From contig JAROBA010000001.1 in the NCBI GenBank assembly GCA_029432815.1, positions 62,001-126,000 on the forward strand: a stretch of DNA of 64,000 nt, read 5' to 3'. Origin of the DNA: Pontiellaceae bacterium B1224. Its GTDB lineage: Bacteria > Verrucomicrobiota > Kiritimatiellia > Kiritimatiellales > Pontiellaceae. The translations under genes were made by a program, and so were the position numbers. Below, one piece after another: positions 60,561-64,000 of this stretch (within the stretch, counting starts at the first letter, position 1; the number at the start of each line of letters is the position of its first letter). Below the pieces are notes generated by a model. It worked only from the letters and a program-made list of their open reading frames with translations. It had not been told where the DNA came from and did no database searches.

Positions 60561-60908
60561 CTACCCCAGCGTTTTAATCCAGGCTGACAACCCCTGCACC
60601 AGTGGTTCCGCATCGGCCAGACGATCTTCTTTTGCCGTATTTTCCACTTCGAGCCCGAGCACTGAAATTTCCGGCAGACCAATCGTTCCCCCCATCCCTT
60701 TGATGGAATGAGCGGCCATCCGCATCATTTCAGGATCCCCGTTTTCCAGGCCCTGTTCCAGCTCGTCGCTTAACCGCCGCAGTTCTTCAATAAAAATTTC
60801 AATCAGTTCCTCGTCAACTTCGTCCGTATCGACCACAAACTGGGGTTTTCTGGCATCGAGACCAGGAATCAGTTCATCCACCCATTCCGTATTACCCAGA
60901 ATATTCAC
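60561..60908 (-). CDS. HPt (histidine phosphotransfer) protein
   Basis: 115 residues. HPt helix with the phospho-His in AAHSIKGMGGTIGLPE (His about 67), preceded by a long acidic helix. Starts with GTG at 60908, with AGGAGG 8 bp upstream. It is cytosolic and accepts phosphate from a hybrid kinase, here not adjacent, passing it to a receiver. The receiver of the gene 6 bp downstream is the likely target. It heads the polysaccharide-regulation operon. Confidence 0.93.
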   Translation of the reverse strand: MNILGNTEWVDELIPGLDARKPQFVVDTDEVDEELIEIFIEELRRLSDELEQGLENGDPEMMRMAAHSIKGMGGTIGLPEISVLGLEVENTAKEDRLADAEPLVQGLSAWIKTLG

Positions 60909-60990
60909 TATACATTCCTCCTACATAAAAGGTTGTTTAAAAGCCGTTAAATCATAACAGCATTGTGCATGGAGGCAAATCCCCAGTGGA

Positions 60991-62247
60991 TCATTTTCCA
61001 GGGATTGGAAAATCGAATTTCCGGCGTGCCATCGGGGCGCTTTCCACCGCCGCCTCAATTCCGATTTCGGCATGGTTCACCCGTTCACCAAACTTTTTTT
61101 CAATCCAGTTCACGCAGCTATCATAGATGTGGTTGTATTCACTGCAGGCGGTTTCCATATCGGTCACGAGATCAAATGAAACCTTATAAGGTGCCGCATC
61201 CCCTTCAGCACGCAGATCGTGCACATCTACCAGACAGGACTCATTTTTGATGTGCTCATGAATCACGCGATTCAGCTCTTCAAAGATGGTGTGCGACCGA
61301 TCAACCGGATCGACATGCGCCAACGCACGCCACTTCAGCCGTTTCTCCACAGCACGTTCCGCGATTTCCGAAATTTCGTGAGCCTCCACCAGACTCAGTT
61401 TGGCATCCACTTCAATATGGAACGAAACCATTTTCACATCGCCATATTGATGCACCATAATTTCATGGGCCCCCATCACTTCATCCACCGAAACCGCCGT
61501 TTCATAAATTTTCCGAACCTCGGAAGGATCCGGTTTCTGACCCAGCAGAATATCGATGGCCTCGCGGGCATAGGAAATTCCCGTGTAGAGAATAAAGAGT
61601 GCAACGCCAATGGCCGTCCACCCGTCAACCGCTCCCCAGCCGAACCGGGCACTCACCAATGCCACCACCACCATCAATGTGCAGATGATATCAAACGTAT
61701 GGTTCCAGGCATCGGCTTCCAACACCTGCGATTTTGTAAGTTTTGCCAGCTGCCGCGCAAAGACCGCCATCCAGGTTTTCACCGCCACGGTGATGCCCAC
61801 CGCAACCAACAACCACGGAGGTGCCACAATCGGTTGCGGATTAATCAGACGCATCACCCCCGACTTCGCCACTTCAGCCCCAACCAGAATCAGCGCAATC
61901 GCCAACACAAGGGTCGCTACAGCTTCGATTCGGCCATGACCGAACGGATGGTCTTCATCGCGCGGTTTGCGCGACCATTGGAACCCGAGCGCAATCACCA
62001 ATGAGCTTCCCATATCCGTCAGGTTGTTCGTGGCATCAGCAATCATCGAGACCGATCCCGACACCAGCCCCAGCCAAAACTTGGCGGCGGCCATAAAGGC
62101 GCTCATTACGGTGCTGGTCCAGCCGGCCAGCATACCCAGACGCGTGCGGTTATCATGACTGTCCGGCGCCTGATCCGGATTCATTACCTTCCGCACTAAA
62201 AACCCCATCATCGGGCACGGCATTTTCTGTTTTTTATTTTCAATCAT
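60991..62247 (-). CDS. Cation diffusion facilitator (CDF) transporter
   Basis: About 418 residues from the ATG at 62247. The start is uncertain: ATGs at 62268 and 62223 are also possible, but the first lies in a terminator hairpin. Six hydrophobic helices. TM2 has SMIADATNNLTDMG, where D-x3-D metal ligands are usually HD/DD. TM5 has EADAWNHTFDI. The DEDHPFGHGRIEAV motif is conserved. The C-terminal cytosolic domain has VMGAHEIMVHQYGDVKMVSFHIEVD. It exports Zn, Fe, Mn or a similar divalent metal. The C-terminus is long (to ~410). The last codons (FPIPGK) are encoded by a palindrome copy at 60996-61010. Confidence 0.9.
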   Translation of the reverse strand: MIENKKQKMPCPMMGFLVRKVMNPDQAPDSHDNRTRLGMLAGWTSTVMSAFMAAAKFWLGLVSGSVSMIADATNNLTDMGSSLVIALGFQWSRKPRDEDHPFGHGRIEAVATLVLAIALILVGAEVAKSGVMRLINPQPIVAPPWLLVAVGITVAVKTWMAVFARQLAKLTKSQVLEADAWNHTFDIICTLMVVVALVSARFGWGAVDGWTAIGVALFILYTGISYAREAIDILLGQKPDPSEVRKIYETAVSVDEVMGAHEIMVHQYGDVKMVSFHIEVDAKLSLVEAHEISEIAERAVEKRLKWRALAHVDPVDRSHTIFEELNRVIHEHIKNESCLVDVHDLRAEGDAAPYKVSFDLVTDMETACSEYNHIYDSCVNWIEKKFGERVNHAEIGIEAAVESAPMARRKFDFPIPGK

Positions 62248-62250
62248 ACG

Positions 62251-62280
62251 TAAAAAAGGGCGTTCCAATCATTGGAACGC
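62251..62280 (-). terminator. Terminator made from a palindrome copy
   Basis: On the minus strand GCGTTCCAATGATTGGAACGC forms a 10-bp-arm hairpin followed by CCTTTTTT. It terminates the exported TPR-like gene ending at 62317 and lies just upstream of the CDF gene start. Confidence 0.85.
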
Positions 62281-62316
62281 TCCTGAAGGTAAACTAAATA
62301 AGTATTAGAAGTCTAC

Positions 62317-63165
62317 TTAACCTTTTCCGCCAATCTCCAAGGTACATGCCTTCAGCATTTCACGCGCTTCGCTTTCACGTTCCGCCAAAGGAGAATCGAT
62401 GTAATCCTCTAAGAGTTGAGCCGCTTCTTCCATTCGGTTTTCAGTCATTAAAAGTGAAGCCAATTTAAAACGCACACCCTGATAAACACCAAATTCGCGA
62501 GGGCTGCGGAGTGTCAATTCACTCAAATAACAATACATCAAATCAATAGCAATTTCATTGTGCTCCGCCTGTAACTGCACCATCGCTTCCTTTAACAATT
62601 CCCCTGGTGTCAGCTCCATGAGAGACTTGGAATATGCCTGCATCTCCTCATCATCCTGTTTCGATGGTTGATCTTTCACAGCGGGATCGACCCGTTGGCT
62701 CGTTTTATTCATTTCGGGAATTTTAAATGGTCCAAGCAGCACTTCGCTCCCCTTGGAATCTCCCGTCGAATAGGATCTTCGAAATGCTAAAATCATCTCT
62801 CGTCCAATATATTCCTGATAAAGAGTTCTTGTCGTATGAATCGTCTCTCCTGCTTCGATTTTTAACCAACCGATTTTTCCGACTGATCCGCACATCACTG
62901 AATTCTGTCTTTCCCATACTGAGCTGTTCGCCTCCTTGATGAAGGATTCAACCTGATAGTACCTGTTGTCGTTTCCGAAATCCTGTCCGTAAATATAGAT
63001 TGGTTTTTCAGATGTGTTTCGTATTTCAATATTCATTTCAACTTCCGGAGGACCGTTATATGACTCCCGAGAAAATGGGTTGGTTTGAATTGAAATAATT
63101 TCCCACTCAGCGCAACAGACCGCTGATGTCAGAACCAACGAAAGGATGATCAGTATTTTCATCAT
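62317..63165 (-). CDS. Exported protein with TPR module shared with the ExbBD-cluster scaffold
   Basis: 282 residues from the ATG at 63165 (AGGAAA upstream). Signal peptide (ILIILSLVLTSAVCCAE), a beta-rich Ig-like part (about 20-155, EMNIEIRNTSEKPIYIYGQDF), a linker, and a C-terminal helical module (about 185-275). That module reads GELLKEAMVQLQ, AIDLMYCYL, RFKLASLLMTENRMEEAAQLLEDYIDSPLAE in three blocks. It matches the N-terminal mature part of the large TPR protein at 28153-31257 (GEMLKAAMQSME, AINWMYQYI, RFKLASLLLEEDRMDEAA and DYIDTPLAE). Function unknown. Confidence 0.75.
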   Translation of the reverse strand: MMKILIILSLVLTSAVCCAEWEIISIQTNPFSRESYNGPPEVEMNIEIRNTSEKPIYIYGQDFGNDNRYYQVESFIKEANSSVWERQNSVMCGSVGKIGWLKIEAGETIHTTRTLYQEYIGREMILAFRRSYSTGDSKGSEVLLGPFKIPEMNKTSQRVDPAVKDQPSKQDDEEMQAYSKSLMELTPGELLKEAMVQLQAEHNEIAIDLMYCYLSELTLRSPREFGVYQGVRFKLASLLMTENRMEEAAQLLEDYIDSPLAERESEAREMLKACTLEIGGKG

Positions 63166-63271
63166 ATATTTCCTATTGCGAAGCAAACACTACGGATGCG
63201 CCTGGCAAGTGAATCAGACTTTGACCTAATTATCAGGCGGTTTCGCGGCTTCAACCGCTGGCTCGCATACA

Positions 63272-63679
63272 TTACTCTCTCACAACAGTCTGGACCGTTG
63301 TTGTGATAAACCTTTGTCCTTCACAAACATCAATATCTCCTCTGAAAACACCTTCCTGTTCCGCCCGAAAGACGAAGGTGAAGGTTTTTGTCTCTCCAGC
63401 CTGGACCGGTGTACCAAACGTATAACTTATATCCTCGAAAAATGGAATAATCATGCTCGACCGAGGTGCGGGATCTGTAGAGATTAAAATGAAGCCTTCG
63501 ATATAGTCGCCACTGATATCAATGTCCGAGATATTCAGTCTCTTTGTCTCACGTTCATTCGTGACGTTCAGCTTCAGCTCGAATTCTTCCCCAACCTTAA
63601 CATCCAACGGAGATTCGATAGAAAGAGACACCCCTTTAACATCCTGTGATACGTGTATGAGCCAGCCGACAAACAGCAC
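63272..63679 (-). CDS. Small exported beta-rich protein, unknown
   Basis: 135 residues. Short hydrophobic N-terminus (MLFVGWLIHV), possibly a signal anchor, followed by an Ig-like beta domain: VSLSIESPLDVKVGEEFELKLNV, residues about 17-39, is typical of DUF11/CARDB-like folds. A second strand set is near TPVQAGETKTFTFVFRAEQEG. It has two Cys (one after VDVC). The true start may lie slightly upstream. It follows a copy of the dispersed ~160-bp repeat. Confidence 0.55.
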   Translation of the reverse strand: MLFVGWLIHVSQDVKGVSLSIESPLDVKVGEEFELKLNVTNERETKRLNISDIDISGDYIEGFILISTDPAPRSSMIIPFFEDISYTFGTPVQAGETKTFTFVFRAEQEGVFRGDIDVCEGQRFITTTVQTVVRE

Positions 63680-63691
63680 TTATTTCCAGTC

Positions 63692-63855
63692 CCAACGATT
63701 ATCAGGCCATTCTACTGATAGCTGAATATTACTGAGGGTTTTGTGCATGATGCCCTGTTTTCAACATCCACAACCCCTTTCCCTTAAATACACAGTGAGT
63801 TACAGGGGGTTTATATGGCAAGAGGAAACCCTTTATGAAACGCGGGACGTATTGC
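63692..63855 (-). repeat. Dispersed upstream repeat, copy 2
   Basis: Second copy of the repeat at 46900-47074. A minus-strand frame of 67 codons (63932-63729) crosses it, but its translation is not kept in the other copy, so it is not called as a gene. Confidence 0.75.
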
Positions 63856-63976
63856 ACACGCTGTTGTTTTACTTGGTAGAGTTGAATAAGCGTTTCGCTT
63901 GTTTTCGGTAGCGGGGAAAGCGAGATACTCACTCCACTTGTATTTGGGGAAAATTCCGAGAGTATGTTCCGAACGT

Positions 63977-64000
63977 AAAAAAGGCATCCCTTGCGGGATG
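63977..64000 (-). terminator. Rho-independent terminator of a gene beyond the window
   Basis: On the minus strand CATCCC-GCAA-GGGATG is followed by CCTTTTTT. The gene it serves lies to the right of the window. Confidence 0.8.

Larger units (their letters stand above)
63680..64000. other. Intergenic end of window
   Basis: Contains the dispersed repeat (63692-63855) and a terminator at the very end. The remainder is AT-rich with no gene that I can support. Confidence 0.5.

Noticed and set aside
63729-63932. 67-codon minus-strand frame across the dispersed repeat
   Set aside because: The other copy of the repeat does not keep this frame, so the conservation is at DNA level only.
1-64000. CRISPR array or cas genes
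   Set aside because: No regularly spaced direct repeats and no cas-like protein. The repeated elements found are palindromes or REP units at irregular distances.

Overview
The window reads as a bacterial chromosome segment from the PVC superphylum. The best guess is Kiritimatiellota (a Pontiella-like marine anaerobe), with moderate confidence. The reasons are a very large Gly-rich beta-helix surface protein with 'choice-of-anchor Q' type repeats, TPR/ExbB/ExbD clusters with several ExbD paralogues, an ABC-permease/CPBP fusion, SHD1-like and TonB-like exported proteins, and REP/RAYT remnants. Genes are dense, mostly on the minus strand, and most have good Shine-Dalgarno sites.

Layout: 1-3.3 kb, 3' end of a giant secreted beta-helix protein. 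3.3-4.2 kb, four REP pairs around a broken RAYT transposase gene. 4.2-6.6 kb, dut - PDDEXK nuclease (DUF1016) - radC on the minus strand. 6.8-10.1 kb, an ABC exporter whose permease carries a CPBP protease domain. 10.2-24.1 kb, housekeeping and signalling: purN, a Na+-coupled transporter, infA, acs, a PilT-like ATPase, a hybrid kinase, a NifU-like protein, DUF368, GT2, lipA, tRNA-Leu, manC and trpA. 24.2-31.3 kb, a TPR-TPR-exbB-exbD-exbD operon followed by a second, separately terminated exbD pair. 31.8-43 kb, a spermidine-synthase-like protein, an RluA-type synthase, a BvgS-like sensor with a changed phospho-acceptor site, two exported VWA/SHD1 proteins, purF, a zinc peptidase and tcdA. 43.1-47.1 kb, tsaD and then small exported proteins of more AT-rich, accessory character. 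47.6-56.4 kb, a lipoprotein, GT4, an Ldh2-type dehydrogenase, DUF2164, an RNB nuclease, an antiporter with an EIIA domain, and recJ. 56.4-60.9 kb, a polysaccharide-initiation operon with its own HPt / REC-PP2C-HATPase / STAS switch. 61-64 kb, a CDF transporter and two exported proteins.

Three features stand out. (1) A 15-bp palindrome, TTCCA[A/G]NNN[T/C]TGGAA, occurs about 25 times, with about ten more one-mismatch copies. It lies inside genes, across start codons, next to stop codons and in terminator stems, far more often than chance predicts. (2) The 60.9-56.4 kb operon joins a phosphorelay HPt, a combined phosphatase/anti-sigma-type kinase and a STAS protein to sugar transferases. This resembles the Vibrio SypE/SypA logic with a different domain order. 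(3) Accessory repeats include GTAG-type REP pairs, long perfect palindromes inside the DUF1016 gene, and a ~160-bp repeat found upstream of two unrelated small exported-protein genes 17 kb apart.
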